A DNA stretch of 64,000 nt from Clostridium tetanomorphum (lineage in GTDB: Bacteria; Bacillota; Clostridia; Clostridiales; Clostridiaceae): positions 1 to 64,000 of the forward strand of contig NZ_JAGGKA010000004.1 of assembly GCF_017873215.1 (NCBI RefSeq), read 5' to 3'. Below are positions 8,654-16,945 of the stretch, piece by piece. Both the position numbers and the translations under genes were made by a program. The first letter of the stretch is position 1, and each line of letters begins with the position of its first letter. The notes beneath the pieces were generated by a model, which made no database searches, had not been told where the DNA came from, and was given only the letters and a program-made list of their open reading frames with translations.

Positions 8654-9529
8654 ATGAAGATATTGTTCTGTAACATAGGGTGGATGAAGAGATATAAAGG
8701 AGTTACAGGAGATGATAATATTACATTATCAGGAGAATATGTGGATAAAAATCATAAAGGAGCTGAACAATATAATTTTTTGAATATAGATGGCAATTAT
8801 TATGGGTATGTATGCACAAAATCTAGCGGAAATAAAAATAGTGAACTTCAATTAGAAAAAATAGATGATAGCGGGGAGAATAAGGATTCCTTAGAAGAAG
8901 TATTAGTAATATGGGTAGCTAAAAGACCCAATGATAAAGTAGGAGGGAGAATAATAGGATGGTATAAAAATGCTACAGTATATAGATTCTATAAAGAAAA
9001 TTCTTTATTAATTTATAATATAAAAGCGAAGGTGGAAGATTGTGTTTTGATACCTCCTATGCATAGAACTTATATAATATATCCTGCTAGAGTAATAGGA
9101 GCAGGAAAGGGAATGGGTAAATCTAATACATGGTTTGCAAAAGGAGAAGAAGCAGAGGAAATAATAGAAAATTGTATAAGATATATAGAAACTTATAGTT
9201 ATGAAAGATATGATCAACCTATAACAGAAGACCAGTTAACTTTCGTAACAAAGGATGAATTTAATGATTTGAATAGTTACCTAAAAGAAGGAGATAAACT
9301 TTTATACAAAAATCCTTTGAAGTCTATACAATATTGGAACAAAATAATTAAAGAAGGAGGAGAGGATTTAAATATTTTATATAGAAAAGCATTAGGATTT
9401 ATCAATCTAAGATTTTATAGTAAAGCTGATAAATTATTGAGATATATTTTAACTAAGGATAGCAATTACAAAGAAGGAAAGAAGAAAATAATAGAACTGG
9501 AAAATATGTTGAGGGGTTTGGAAAACTAA
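8654..9529 (+). CDS. Uncharacterised protein with helical repeat C terminus (291 aa)
   Basis: I start at ATG 8654 (MKILFCNIGWMKRYKG) because the in-frame ATG at 8639 is part of the ribosome site GGAGGGA. The N-terminal 190 residues are mixed alpha/beta and end around VGGRIIGWYKNATVYRFY and YIIYPARVIGAGKGMGKSNTWF. I have seen this WYKNATVYR type of motif in hypothetical proteins but cannot assign a function. Residues about 220-291 resemble one or two TPR-like helical pairs (YKNPLKSIQYWNKII, YRKALGFINLRFYSKA). A hairpin in the leader suggests control by early termination. Confidence 0.75.
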   Translation: MKILFCNIGWMKRYKGVTGDDNITLSGEYVDKNHKGAEQYNFLNIDGNYYGYVCTKSSGNKNSELQLEKIDDSGENKDSLEEVLVIWVAKRPNDKVGGRIIGWYKNATVYRFYKENSLLIYNIKAKVEDCVLIPPMHRTYIIYPARVIGAGKGMGKSNTWFAKGEEAEEIIENCIRYIETYSYERYDQPITEDQLTFVTKDEFNDLNSYLKEGDKLLYKNPLKSIQYWNKIIKEGGEDLNILYRKALGFINLRFYSKADKLLRYILTKDSNYKEGKKKIIELENMLRGLEN

Positions 9530-9608
9530 TAATATTTTAATTTAAAAAAAGTTATAATTTAGTTTATAATATATAATTAATATATTATTAGAGTTAAGGA
9601 GAAGAAAA

Positions 9609-9983
9609 ATGAATTGTATATTTTGTAATAATGATGAACTAGAAATAATAGCAGAAAATAAGTTAGCTTTTGCTATAATGGATAAGCATCCAGTAAATGA
9701 AGGACATGTACTTATAATACCCAAAAGGCATTTCGCAAGCTATTTTGAAGCTACAGAAGAAGAAGTAAAATCTATACGCAATTTATTGCATGAAGTGAAG
9801 GAAATGTTAGATGTTCAGTATGAGCCATCAGGCTATAATATAGGAGTAAATGTTGGTTATGATGCCGGACAAACTATAATGCATTTACATGTACACCTGA
9901 TTCCTAGATATAAAGGAGATATAGAAAATCCTAGGGGAGGAGTTAGAAAACTTAAGAAAGCTTTAGTAGAATATGATGGATAA
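9609..9983 (+). CDS. HIT family nucleotide-binding protein
   Basis: Histidine-triad proteins hydrolyse nucleoside phosphoramidates or related nucleotides. The active-site triad is HLHVHLIPRYKGD near residue 96. The N-terminal CIFCNND pair with the conserved NEGHVLIIPKRH histidine suggests the zinc-binding form found in Firmicutes. The length of 124 residues is typical. The start ATG follows AAGGAGAAGAAAA. It is followed by hairpin 9996-10048. Confidence 0.92.
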   Translation: MNCIFCNNDELEIIAENKLAFAIMDKHPVNEGHVLIIPKRHFASYFEATEEEVKSIRNLLHEVKEMLDVQYEPSGYNIGVNVGYDAGQTIMHLHVHLIPRYKGDIENPRGGVRKLKKALVEYDG

Positions 9984-9995
9984 TAAAAATATTTT

Positions 9996-10048
9996 AAGCT
10001 TCAGTTGGGGGGAAGGTTTTGATTTTAGGGAAACTCCAGCTGAAGCTT
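9996..10048. repeat. Hairpin with TCAG/CTGA arms (family member 2)
   Basis: AAGCTTCAGTTGG pairs with CCAGCTGAAGCTT (13 bp with one G-T pair) between two convergent genes. No T-run follows. The arms are nearly those of the 2515 hairpin. Confidence 0.6.
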
Positions 10049-10052
10049 ACAA

Positions 10053-10781
10053 TTATTTCATAATATGGAGTAATATTTTTCTTAAATAATTTGGATAATA
10101 TATTCCTGTATCATTGTGAGAAGAATAATCTTCAATATCTAATTCATATTTAATTTTGTATTTATCAAAAGTATTTATTAATGGCATAACATGATTTTCA
10201 TAATGGAAATCTCCTCTACCAACATGAATAAATATTTGGGATACAATAGGAACTTTTTTTATTATGTCAAATATTAAATTGTCCAAATATATAATATCAT
10301 TATTATTTATATCACCAGATATAAATTTAGCTGTATTCATAGCGGTAGGACATTGCTTTATCAGATATGAACCTATTTTACTTTGAGGCGCTCCAGATAT
10401 TATATACCCCATACCATATTTCATACCATAATATAGACAAGAGTAGCCTCCTTTACTAGAACCTGTGCATATTACATTACTCTCATTTATATTATATTTT
10501 GATAAAATACATTTTATAAGTTTGTAAACTGAAGCTTCAAAGTTAAAAGATCTATGTTTGCCTAGATAATAACAGCCTCTATCACCATAATCATCTAATA
10601 TATAAAGCTTGTTAATATCTATATCATTAAAAGTAGTTATATAACTATAATGGGGTGGTTCACCAATTGGGCTAAAGGCTGAAAAAATTATCATCAGGTA
10701 TTTATAATTTTTAATAGCTTTCTTAAATACATATTTAATATCGCAAGAATAGTGAAATATTTCTTCATTTATATAGGGCAA
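10053..10781 (-). CDS. Serine-hydrolase-like protein of the glycan locus (XcbB/Asp2-like)
   Basis: A 242-residue protein with a nucleophile elbow in VICTGSSKGGYSCLYYG, then AISGAPQSKIGSYL-like sequence, and late candidates for the acid (DIEDYSSH) and histidine. This is an alpha/beta-hydrolase layout. Similar proteins (the XcbB/CpsF or Asp2 type) occur in capsule and surface-glycoprotein loci. It lies at the edge of the minus-strand surface block. The start is taken at TTG 10781, seven bases behind AGAAGGTGATT; a longer frame to 10805 would bury that ribosome site. The substrate is unknown. Deacylation or acyl transfer on glycan is an inference. Confidence 0.6.
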   Translation of the reverse strand: MPYINEEIFHYSCDIKYVFKKAIKNYKYLMIIFSAFSPIGEPPHYSYITTFNDIDINKLYILDDYGDRGCYYLGKHRSFNFEASVYKLIKCILSKYNINESNVICTGSSKGGYSCLYYGMKYGMGYIISGAPQSKIGSYLIKQCPTAMNTAKFISGDINNNDIIYLDNLIFDIIKKVPIVSQIFIHVGRGDFHYENHVMPLINTFDKYKIKYELDIEDYSSHNDTGIYYPNYLRKILLHIMK

Positions 10782-10870
10782 TAAAATCACCTTCTTTATT
10801 TGCAATTATGATACTTAAAACCACCAAGTTTAGATAAGTATTTTATATAAAGAAGAAGGAGCTCTTAATA

Positions 10871-10919
10871 AGGTTCAGATGGATGGAGTATTTTATATAA
10901 GTGAATTCCATCTGAACCT
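10871..10919. repeat. Hairpin with TCAG/CTGA arms (family member 3)
   Basis: AGGTTCAGATGGA and TCCATCTGAACCT form a perfect 13-bp stem. The loop has GTATTTTATATAAG, as in the 2515 copy. It lies just past the stop of the DNRLRE gene and may help end or stabilise its transcript. It has no clear T-run. Confidence 0.65.
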
Positions 10920-10928
10920 AAGAATAAT

Positions 10929-11789
10929 TTAATATTGTTTTAATATCCAGTATTTTAAATTACTAATCCCATCAGGAGAAGAATATCTAAGTCTAATATA
11001 ATTTGTAAAATATTTTGGAGTAATTAAACCTAATTCTCCTACAGCTAAAGGCTCGTCAGTAGTATCTGGAAGGAAATTTGAACCATCTGGACTTACATCT
11101 AAGGATACCTTAATTGGATTATCACCAATGTTTCTAATGAATATAGTGTATTCAGAAATATTGGATATATTTATTGCAGCAGTAGCTTGTTCTGAAGGAG
11201 AAGTAATTACTGTATCTGTCATATTTTCAAATCTTCGTTCATATATAAACACAGAAGATGGATCATTATATACTACTTTAATAAAAGGTCTAAGTCCTAG
11301 TGAAGTAGTTTCATTACTACTAAAAAAAGTTTTAACTCCATATTCTACTATTTCTGTAGAGTTAATAACTAAACCATTGTTAATTCCAGTACCAACCCAA
11401 TATTTTAATAAAGTAGTAATATCAAAATTTACAAATCCTCTAGAGGTTATTGCCTCGGAAGAACCTCTAATTGAGTAATTTATTCCTGGTTGAGTAGCCC
11501 ATTTTGTAGCTTCTGTCCAAGAAGAATTAACCAAATAAGGAGTAAAAAAATCTCTTATATTAGGATCAACTGCGCTATATACATACAAGCTTAAAGTGCA
11601 ACTTTCTATTACAGCAGATGAAGGTATCGAACTTACATCAAAATGAAGAAGGCTTCTATAAAGAGAAGGGGGAGTAGATGAAGATAAATATAAGCCTGAT
11701 AATAAAAAGTCGCTTTCAGCCCAGTTAGTTCCTGGGTTTGCTTGATCTAATGTTACATCATAGTCTGAATAAAATATCATTTCAGGCAA
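10929..11789 (-). CDS. DNRLRE-domain surface protein with C-terminal DUF6385-like domain
   Basis: The first 175 or so residues look like a DNRLRE beta-sandwich: LDQANPGTNWAESDFLL, RSLLHFDVSSIPSSAVIESC, then FDITTLLKYWVGTGINNGLVI. This module is found in extracellular and spore-surface proteins. The last 100 residues (RRFENMTDTVITS ... VGELGLITPKYFTNYIRLRY) match the C-terminal domain of the repeat protein at 13749, so the two likely share an anchoring or assembly partner. There is no classical signal peptide. I start at TTG 11789 because AAGGATGTG precedes it exactly as it precedes the ATG of the repeat protein. Spore-coat or exosporium placement is an inference. Confidence 0.72.
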   Translation of the reverse strand: MPEMIFYSDYDVTLDQANPGTNWAESDFLLSGLYLSSSTPPSLYRSLLHFDVSSIPSSAVIESCTLSLYVYSAVDPNIRDFFTPYLVNSSWTEATKWATQPGINYSIRGSSEAITSRGFVNFDITTLLKYWVGTGINNGLVINSTEIVEYGVKTFFSSNETTSLGLRPFIKVVYNDPSSVFIYERRFENMTDTVITSPSEQATAAINISNISEYTIFIRNIGDNPIKVSLDVSPDGSNFLPDTTDEPLAVGELGLITPKYFTNYIRLRYSSPDGISNLKYWILKQY

Positions 11790-11794
11790 AGTAA

Positions 11795-13564
11795 TCACAT
11801 CCTTAAATAGAGTTTGTTTAAGATGTTAGCACCTTCTCCATCCATTACATTCATTAAATTAATAGAACGTAAAAGTTCTTTCATACTTAAATTATATTTT
11901 TCATATTTGAAATAAAGTTTACCTAATTTTAAAAGTAAAGTGTTGTCATTTATTAAATTTAATAATTCTAAAGCTTTTTCAAAGTTATCATATTCTTCAA
12001 ATTCTAATAAAATATCTAAAAGCTTAAATATAATTTTTGAGTAAATTATAGATTCATTTTCGTCATCGGTAATATCATTAACTTCTTTGCTATTTATTAG
12101 CAAATAATAGCATTTACATATATCAGTAACCTTACTTTTCTCATTTAGTAAATTGGAAATTTCATCTTCTTTATTAAGCTTAATATAGGATAAAAATTTA
12201 AATAATAAAGATTCTTCCTTATAGGCATCAGATACTATATTAGAGAAACTATTTAAGCATCCATTAAAATTAAAAAGTTTAAATTCGCAAAGACCTTTTA
12301 AATAGAAAAGTTTATCATCTTTTTTAGAATTAAGTCCTACATTACAGTATTCCAAGGCTAAGGCATAATCTTTTTCACAAACAAGTATATGAGAAATGAT
12401 ACTTGCACTATTAGATAAATTGTTTCCAAATAATTTATTTAGTGTATTTCTTATATAATTTTTGTCTAAATTAAGTTTGTATAGGCAGTGTACAAGAAGG
12501 TAGATTATATTAATGTTGCTATTATAATTTAATGTCTTATAACAACAGTCTAGACATTTTTCATAATCTTCTAAAGAAGAATATATATTTGCTAATCTTT
12601 CGTAACTTAAATAACTTCCAACTCCACTAAAGAAAGCAATTTCTTGAGGAGGTTCTCCATATTCAATACATTTATTTAAATCATCTATAGCCAAAGTAGG
12701 TTTTGACAGATTTAGGTGAATTAAACTTCTAAGATAATAAAAATCAGATAATTTATTATAATATTTTAATCCTGTGTTTATACAATCGTATGCTTTTTCA
12801 TATAATTTAGTTTCAATAAAACATAAAGTTAGTCTTATAATTATTTTTGTATAATAAGCTAAATTTGGGCTACAATTAGTCATAGCTTTAATATAAAGTG
12901 GAATAGCTTTATCATACTGTCTTAAGGAATAATATTCACTAGCTAAATTGAATTCTGTAAAAGGATCATTTGGAGATGCTTTTATTTCTTCTTCAAGTAT
13001 TTTTAAATTTCGTTGTCTTTTATTCTTCTTTTCAACATTTTCTTGTAAATAGCCGTAATGATATATTTCTATATCTTCAGTTTTTAATATAGCTTCAGGA
13101 CATATTTTTTTTATATTAGATGCTAGCTGTTCATGAATTCTTCCGCTGAATCTATAAAAAGGTTTATTTTGAAATAATCTAAAGTTAGAATTTACTATTA
13201 CATCTTTATTGTTATAAGATGAATTTAAAAAATTTATAGTTTTAAAAAAATAACCTTCAATATTTTTATTAGAAGTAAGCTCTAAAATTTTATTTTTATA
13301 TTCTTCGGGAACTTCATCATCACCATCTAATAATAATATCCAATCTCCTTTAGCTTTCTCTAAAGAGAAATTTCTTGCAGCACTAAAGTCGTTATCCCAC
13401 TTATAATAATAAATTTCATCAGTATATTTTTGGGCTATATTTACAGTAGAATCTGTTGAACCTGTATCTACAATGATAATTTGATCAACTATGCCTTCGA
13501 TACTTTTTAGGCATCTGTCCAAATTATCTTCTTCATTTTTTACTATCATACATAAGCTTATCAA
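11795..13564 (-). CDS. Glycosyltransferase family 2 with TPR region
   Basis: The N-terminal 220 residues are a GT-A glycosyltransferase of the SunS-like type. It begins MISLCMIVKNEEDNLDRC, has VDTGSTDSTV, and carries the metal-binding DGDDE motif after GDWILLL. Residues about 195-580 are a long run of TPR-like helical pairs (NDPFTEFNLASEYYSLRQYDKAI and similar), a usual arrangement in protein O- or S-glycosyltransferases. Start TTG 13564 follows AGGAGGGG. Its last codons contain the ribosome site of the DNRLRE gene, so the two are translated from one message. The neighbouring repeat and DNRLRE proteins are obvious candidate acceptors. Confidence 0.85.
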   Translation of the reverse strand: MISLCMIVKNEEDNLDRCLKSIEGIVDQIIIVDTGSTDSTVNIAQKYTDEIYYYKWDNDFSAARNFSLEKAKGDWILLLDGDDEVPEEYKNKILELTSNKNIEGYFFKTINFLNSSYNNKDVIVNSNFRLFQNKPFYRFSGRIHEQLASNIKKICPEAILKTEDIEIYHYGYLQENVEKKNKRQRNLKILEEEIKASPNDPFTEFNLASEYYSLRQYDKAIPLYIKAMTNCSPNLAYYTKIIIRLTLCFIETKLYEKAYDCINTGLKYYNKLSDFYYLRSLIHLNLSKPTLAIDDLNKCIEYGEPPQEIAFFSGVGSYLSYERLANIYSSLEDYEKCLDCCYKTLNYNSNINIIYLLVHCLYKLNLDKNYIRNTLNKLFGNNLSNSASIISHILVCEKDYALALEYCNVGLNSKKDDKLFYLKGLCEFKLFNFNGCLNSFSNIVSDAYKEESLLFKFLSYIKLNKEDEISNLLNEKSKVTDICKCYYLLINSKEVNDITDDENESIIYSKIIFKLLDILLEFEEYDNFEKALELLNLINDNTLLLKLGKLYFKYEKYNLSMKELLRSINLMNVMDGEGANILNKLYLRM

Positions 13565-13621
13565 GGAAAGCCCCTCCTAATTATATTAAATTTATATAAG
13601 CTTTATGACTTACTTAATAAC

Positions 13622-13661
13622 ACCGGATATTAAACCTAATTTAATAGGTTCAACATCCGGT
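13622..13661 (-). terminator. Hairpin downstream of the repeat protein
   Basis: ACCGGATATTAAACCT and AGGTTCAACATCCGGT pair over 16 positions with a mismatch and G-T pairs. On the minus strand it lies between the repeat-protein gene and the glycosyltransferase gene, so it probably limits read-through. There is no strong T-run. Confidence 0.55.
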
Positions 13662-13748
13662 TAATTTTATCTTATAGCTATCATACTAAAATTAGCAATA
13701 ACTTAACATCATGTGACAGAAAAATTTTAAATAATAGTGAGGATTATA

Positions 13749-14735
13749 TTATACAACACCTACAAAATATAATTCAGCAGTAGCTGAGGAACCAGCTGTA
13801 TTAAATATAAGCCTTGTATACTTACCATATCTACCTACAGGAAGTAAACCCGAAGTTGAAGTTTGAACAGTAACTGTAGCAGCTCCATCATCTACGAAAT
13901 AATTACCATCATCTAAAGGAGAAACTTCTACATCAAAACCTATATCAGCTGATCCTGTATTTCTTACGAATATTGATGCATCAGAGTAGATTGAAGTGTC
14001 AATTGTAAATACTGGGTCGTTAGTTCCTATTACATTTGCTATAAGAGTAGTATTAGAAGACTCTGTTACCCTTCTAGAACCTAATTCAATTGAATCATCT
14101 GTATAGGAAATATTTCTAATGTCAAAGTCTGTAGCAGTAACAGTAACTGTATCTAAAGTAGCAAGTAGATTTCTAATGTCGAAGTCTTCAGCAGTAACAG
14201 TAACTGTATCCAAAGTAGCAAGTAGATTTCTAATGTCGAAGTCTTCAGCAGTAACAGTAACTGTATCCAAAGTAGCAAGTAGATTTCTAATGTCAAAGTC
14301 TGTAGCAGTAACAGTAACTGTATCCAAAGTAGCAAGTAAATTTCTAATGTCAAAGTCTTCAGCAGTAACAGTAACTGTATCCAAAGTAGCAAGTAGATTT
14401 CTAATGTCAAAGTCTTCAGCAGTAACAGTAACTGTATCTAAAGTAGCAAGTAAATTTCTAATGTCTAAATCTGTAGCAGTTACAATTACATTACCAGCAT
14501 CGTCAACTTTTAAGATATGACCAGTTGAACCGTCAGAACCATAAACATATACGCTATCCTGAGTGAAAGTCAAATTTCTTATATCTAAATCAGTGGCTGT
14601 TATAGAAATATCACCAGTAATACTAACAGAACCATCAGAAGTAACCTTTATAGGGGTTGTCCCTGTCCCTGTACTTCCATAGATTTGAACTTTTAAGTCT
14701 TCAGCTATATTGCTGAAAACAACCTTATTAGGCAT
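13749..14735 (-). CDS. Tandem-repeat surface protein with DUF6385-like C terminus
   Basis: A 328-residue protein. Residues 1-75 vary. A short pre-repeat holds two TATDLDIRN motifs, and six 19-residue repeats (DIRNLLATLDTVTVTAEDF or ATDF) fill about residues 90-205. The last 115 residues (SSNTTLIANVIGTNDPVFTID ... LLPVGRYGKYTRLIFN) match the C-terminal domain of the DNRLRE protein. The repeats are rich in Thr, giving many possible O-glycosylation sites beside a TPR glycosyltransferase. No signal peptide or cell-wall anchor motif is visible. Start ATG 14735 follows AAAGGATGTG. It is likely a spore or cell surface fibre; the location is inferred. Confidence 0.75.
   Translation of the reverse strand: MPNKVVFSNIAEDLKVQIYGSTGTGTTPIKVTSDGSVSITGDISITATDLDIRNLTFTQDSVYVYGSDGSTGHILKVDDAGNVIVTATDLDIRNLLATLDTVTVTAEDFDIRNLLATLDTVTVTAEDFDIRNLLATLDTVTVTATDFDIRNLLATLDTVTVTAEDFDIRNLLATLDTVTVTAEDFDIRNLLATLDTVTVTATDFDIRNISYTDDSIELGSRRVTESSNTTLIANVIGTNDPVFTIDTSIYSDASIFVRNTGSADIGFDVEVSPLDDGNYFVDDGAATVTVQTSTSGLLPVGRYGKYTRLIFNTAGSSATAELYFVGVV
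14124..14465 (-). repeat. Six 57-bp tandem repeats, ordered in two sets of three
   Basis: Six in-frame units of 57 bases encode DIRNLLATLDTVTVTA followed by EDF or TDF. On the minus strand the order is E, E, T, E, E, T, so a 171-bp block appears to have been duplicated. Unit-to-unit differences are a few silent changes (tcc/tct, aga/aaa), which suggests recent amplification or gene conversion. Confidence 0.92.
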
Positions 14736-14998
14736 AAAGAACACATCCTTTTTTTATTTCAAATTTTAGTAAGAATTTTTCTAACTATTTAAGAACTTAT
14801 TTTTGTTCGTAATTTAATATATTAAAAGTTGTGTGAATATGTGATTTTTAATGTTCATTTTATTATATTTCCATGGTTGTAAATATATTCGCTAAATACG
14901 ATATTGTAAATCATCAATCAATACAAAGTTTTGCACAAATTAATAATTAAATGAATAGATTATATAAGCGTACACTAACATTTAAGGATGGGGATCTT

Positions 14999-16945
14999 AT
15001 GAAAACAAGTATAGTAATACTTACAAAGGATAATCTGAAGTATACAAAATTATGTTTAGAAAGTATTAGAAAATATACTAAAGAGAGAACTTATGAACTG
15101 ATAATAGTAGATAATGGTTCTCAGGATGGAACAGTAGATTATATAAAGGGATTAAAAGGAATCAAATTTATATTAAATGAAAGTAATAGAGGATTTCCAC
15201 AAGGATGTAATCAAGGCATACAGATTGCAAATAAAGAAAATGATATTTTACTTTTAAACAATGATGTAATAGTAACTAATAATTGGTTGTTAAATTTAAA
15301 TAAATGCCTATATAGTAGTAAAGATATAGGAGCGGTAGGAGCTGTAACTAATAGTTGCTCATATCTTCAAACTATAAATGCAAGTTATAAAAATTTAAAT
15401 GAACTTCAAGATTTTGCAAAAGTAAACAATATATCAGATAGTAATAGATGGGAAGAGAGACTAAAACTTGTAGGTTTTTGTATGCTTATAAAAAGAGAGG
15501 TTTTAGATAAAATAGGACTTTTAGACCAAAGATTTACACCAGGAAATTTTGAAGATGATGATTATTCTTTGAGAATTATAAGAGAAGGATATAGACTTAT
15601 GCTTTGTAAAGACTGTTATATACATCATTTTGGCAGTGTTTCTTTCAATAAAAATTTATCTTTTCTTAGCAATTCAATGTTAATTAATAGAGAAAAATTC
15701 TATAAAAAATGGGGAGTTGCCTCAGATGAAATTTTTGGATTTAATAGAGACACTCCAATATTTTTAAATGAAAACTCATTAGATAAATTTAGCTTTCTAC
15801 ATGTAAACTGTGGAGGAGGAGGAAGTCTTCTTTATCTAAAAACTATATTTAAGAATATAGAAGTATATGGAATAGAAAATGATATTAATTTAATAAAAAC
15901 ACTTGCTCCTTGTGGATGGAATAATGATAGAGGAATAGGAAAGAGTATTACTATATATACCTATGATGAAATATATAATATGGAGAGAAAAAATCTCTTT
16001 GACTATATTTATATAGAAGTTAAGAACTTATATAATTTTGAAAAAGATTTTATAAATGCAGTGAAACTTATAAAAAAACAGGGAACCTTTATAATAAATA
16101 GAGATATATTTAAGTTAAAAGAAGAGTATATAAAAGCCACATTGACTAAAGAATTTAATAATTATTCTTTAATTGAATTGTATAATAAAATTCTAATAAA
16201 TTTAATAGATAAAAAAGAAAAGGTAAAGGTGAGATATTTAAATTATAATAAATGCAAAACAACAGATAGCAATATTAATATAGATAAAAACAAGATTGCA
16301 TTTATATGCTGTATAAATAATAGAAATAAATTTAAAGAAGCAAAAAATTATATAAATAGATTAAATGATTATGCTAATGTTTCTTGTGAAATATTAGCTG
16401 TAGAAAATGCTCCAAGTTTAACTAGTGGGTATAATGTTGCTATGAATAATACCAATGCTAAGTATAAAGTATATATACATCAAGATGTTTATATATTAAA
16501 TAAATATTTTATAAGAGATATTATAAATATATTCAATAAGGATGAAAATTTAGGGGTTTTAGGATGTACAGGCTGTGAAAAGTTACCTAAGAATGCTATA
16601 TGGTGGGAAGGAAAGTGTTATGGTAAAGTATTTGATAATCATAACAATAATATGAGTTATTTAAAGTTTAATGATTTTGGTGGATTATATAAAGAGGTAG
16701 AAGCTTTGGACGGATTAATACTAATAACTTCTAAAGATATAACTTGGAGAGAAGATGTATTTAATGGATGGCATTTTTATGATATATCTCAATGCAAAGA
16801 GTTTTATAGAAAAGGGTATAAAGTAGCAGTTATAAATCAATTTAATCCTTGGTTCATACACAATTGTGGCATAGTAAGTTTAGATGGGTATGAAGAGTAT
16901 AGATTGAAGTTTATAAAGGAATATGAAAAGGAGGAGATAATATAG
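14999..16945 (+). CDS. Multidomain glycosyltransferase (GT2 + methyltransferase-like + GT2-like)
   Basis: The N-terminal 250 residues are a GT2 transferase of the rhamnosyltransferase type: TSIVILTKDN, IVDNGSQDGTVDYI, NRGFPQGCNQGI and NFEDDDYSLRI. The middle (about 260-400) resembles a degenerate SAM-methyltransferase core (FLHVNCGGGGSLLYLKT ... VYGIEND). The C-terminal 220 residues form a second glycosyltransferase-like domain (KVYIHQDVYILNKYF, EALDGLILITSKDITWRED, HFYDISQCKEFYRKGY). Start ATG 14999 follows AAGGATGGGG. It is the first gene of the plus-strand glycan operon, divergent from the repeat protein across about 260 bases of AT-rich DNA. It is cytoplasmic. Confidence 0.83.
   Translation: MKTSIVILTKDNLKYTKLCLESIRKYTKERTYELIIVDNGSQDGTVDYIKGLKGIKFILNESNRGFPQGCNQGIQIANKENDILLLNNDVIVTNNWLLNLNKCLYSSKDIGAVGAVTNSCSYLQTINASYKNLNELQDFAKVNNISDSNRWEERLKLVGFCMLIKREVLDKIGLLDQRFTPGNFEDDDYSLRIIREGYRLMLCKDCYIHHFGSVSFNKNLSFLSNSMLINREKFYKKWGVASDEIFGFNRDTPIFLNENSLDKFSFLHVNCGGGGSLLYLKTIFKNIEVYGIENDINLIKTLAPCGWNNDRGIGKSITIYTYDEIYNMERKNLFDYIYIEVKNLYNFEKDFINAVKLIKKQGTFIINRDIFKLKEEYIKATLTKEFNNYSLIELYNKILINLIDKKEKVKVRYLNYNKCKTTDSNINIDKNKIAFICCINNRNKFKEAKNYINRLNDYANVSCEILAVENAPSLTSGYNVAMNNTNAKYKVYIHQDVYILNKYFIRDIINIFNKDENLGVLGCTGCEKLPKNAIWWEGKCYGKVFDNHNNNMSYLKFNDFGGLYKEVEALDGLILITSKDITWREDVFNGWHFYDISQCKEFYRKGYKVAVINQFNPWFIHNCGIVSLDGYEEYRLKFIKEYEKEEII

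Noticed and set aside
9008-9217. Minus-strand 69-codon frame inside the gene at 8654
   Set aside because: No start signal, antisense to a gene with good codon use, and low-complexity Ile/Tyr/Phe composition typical of shadow frames in AT-rich DNA.
14124-14465. Regularly spaced repeats that could be taken for a CRISPR array
   Set aside because: The units are contiguous 57-bp copies with no unique spacers, they stay in frame with a coding sequence, and no cas gene is nearby.
14119-14520. Plus-strand 133-codon frame and another minus-strand frame across the repeats
   Set aside because: They arise only because the 57-bp units have no stops in other frames; the real gene is the minus-strand frame with the shared C-terminal domain and a proper ribosome site.
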